DNA of 24,132 bases from an uncultured Christensenellaceae bacterium (GTDB lineage: Bacteria > Bacillota > Clostridia > Christensenellales > UBA3700): contig CAJUOK010000024.1 of the NCBI GenBank assembly GCA_910588015.1, forward strand, positions 1 through 24,132, read 5' to 3'. Shown piece after piece: positions 23,616 through 24,132 of this stretch. The position numbers and the translations under genes are program-made. Below the pieces are notes generated by a model. It did no database searches and was not told the DNA's origin. It worked only from the letters and a program-made list of their open reading frames with translations. Position 1 is the first letter of the stretch. Each line of letters starts with the position of its first letter.

Positions 23616-23903
23616 ATGACAAGCAGTCAAAGAGCAACTTTGAGGTCGTTGGCAATGCAAATGCAACCCACGACGCATATAGGAAAAAACGGAATAAGCG
23701 ATATGCTTATCAAACAAATAGACGAACAGCTTGAGAGCAGAGAACTTATCAAGATAGCAGTCTTGCAAAATGCGGAATTTTCCGCAAAAGAAATTGCCGA
23801 AGACTTGGCGCAAAAATCAAAATCTCAAGTAGTGCAGGTTCTCGGCAGTAAGATTACGCTGTACCGCGTGTCTAAAAAGGACGGAGTAAAGCATTTGCTT
23901 TGA
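23616..23903 (+). CDS. yhbY: YhbY-family RNA-binding protein (CRM domain)
   Basis: Small single-domain protein of 95 residues that associates with pre-50S ribosomal particles. The CRM domain is shown by the N-terminal SSQRATLRSLA helix, then the GxxG loop HIGKNGIS (about 22-29). The basic and aliphatic LIKIAVLQ strand and the C-terminal strand QVLGSKITLYR follow. AAGGAG at 23604-23609 precedes the ATG. It directly follows obgE by 50 bases, a frequent Firmicutes arrangement, and the pair points to ribosome assembly. The nadD gene that often comes next is absent; a terminator ends the unit. Confidence 0.93.
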   Translation: MTSSQRATLRSLAMQMQPTTHIGKNGISDMLIKQIDEQLESRELIKIAVLQNAEFSAKEIAEDLAQKSKSQVVQVLGSKITLYRVSKKDGVKHLL

Positions 23904-23930
23904 CTTATCGGATATATACATAATTAACTA

Positions 23931-23988
23931 CTGTCATTTCAAACGAAGCGTAGTATTTTCGAGACAACGGTTATGCGTAGAAATAAGC
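23931..23988. repeat. Possible decayed interspersed repeat
   Basis: The stretch starts CTGTCATTTCAAACGAAGCG and ends GCGTAGAAATAAGC, with ATTTC and GAAAT as short outer complements. It resembles in style the short GTCATTTCGA-GCGAAGCG intergenic repeats of many bacterial genomes. I have only one copy to look at, so this is recognition by resemblance, not by copy number. Confidence 0.3.
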
Positions 23989-23994
23989 TATTAT

Positions 23995-24029
23995 AAAAAT
24001 GCTAACGAAATTTAATCGTTGGCATTTTT
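23995..24029 (+). terminator. Strong intrinsic terminator after yhbY
   Basis: AAAAATGCTAACG (23995-24007) pairs with CGTTGGCATTTTT (24017-24029) over a 9-base loop, with one G-U pair. The A tract before and T tract after suggest it may work in both directions. The rest of the window (24030-24132) is AT-rich and contains no gene I can support. Confidence 0.88.
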
Positions 24030-24132
24030 GATTACTATTAAACATTCTCATTTTAATAAATTATTTATAAAAATAAATATAAAATATAGTTTTTCCAAAA
24101 AAAGTATACTTTTACTGACTGCCGTTTTGCGT

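Overview
The window is a chromosomal stretch from a low-to-moderate GC, Gram-positive-type anaerobe, most likely an uncultured member of the Clostridia. The signs are a T-box leader, Shine-Dalgarno sites of the AAGGAG type, LL-diaminopimelate aminotransferase, an electron-bifurcating NfnAB pair and type II dehydroquinase. I cannot name a genus. All 18 genes I accept lie on the + strand, and the code is standard. I see no rRNA, tRNA, CRISPR array, transposase, integrase or prophage gene. The content is core metabolism with a few unusual arrangements; I found no clear defence or other exotic system.

Layout. (1) 1-2169: a sigma-A-like promoter and a complete T-box leader control a single leuA (2-isopropylmalate synthase, long type), closed by an intrinsic terminator. 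(2) 2178-3711: an inverted repeat, then a MATE-family efflux transporter. (3) 3783-11577: a tight operon. A small FMN-type split-barrel flavoprotein is followed by aroB, aroA, aroC, pheA (chorismate mutase-prephenate dehydratase), an aroE-aroK fusion, aroQ and tyrA, then a terminator. It encodes every step from DAHP to phenylpyruvate and 4-hydroxyphenylpyruvate. Step 1 (DAHP synthase) and the final aminotransferase are not in the window. (4) 11479-11840: a 362-base regulatory spacer with two near-identical 22-base elements carrying a TTGAACA-N-TGTTCA palindrome, a terminator, another inverted repeat and a very good promoter. (5) 11841-15074: a CtpE-like P-type cation ATPase with an unusual charged N-terminal tail of about 280 residues. 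(6) 15135-18094: guaA and a divergent purA, the GMP and AMP branches from IMP. (7) 18128-22223: dapL, nth and nfnA-nfnB. (8) 22306-23903: obgE and yhbY (ribosome assembly), then a possible decayed interspersed repeat and a strong terminator.

How they fit: the operon at 3783 makes chorismate, phenylalanine and tyrosine precursors. Its AroE, and DapL-route lysine synthesis elsewhere in the cell, need NADPH, which NfnAB can make from NADH plus reduced ferredoxin. The lead flavoprotein may relate to the reduced FMN that chorismate synthase needs, but that is inference. Observations most worth a second look: the paired palindromes at 11476-11653, the ATPase tail with a clamp-binding-like QLSMF motif, the PurA substitution at a normally conserved substrate loop, the AroE-AroK fusion and the flavoprotein heading the aro operon.
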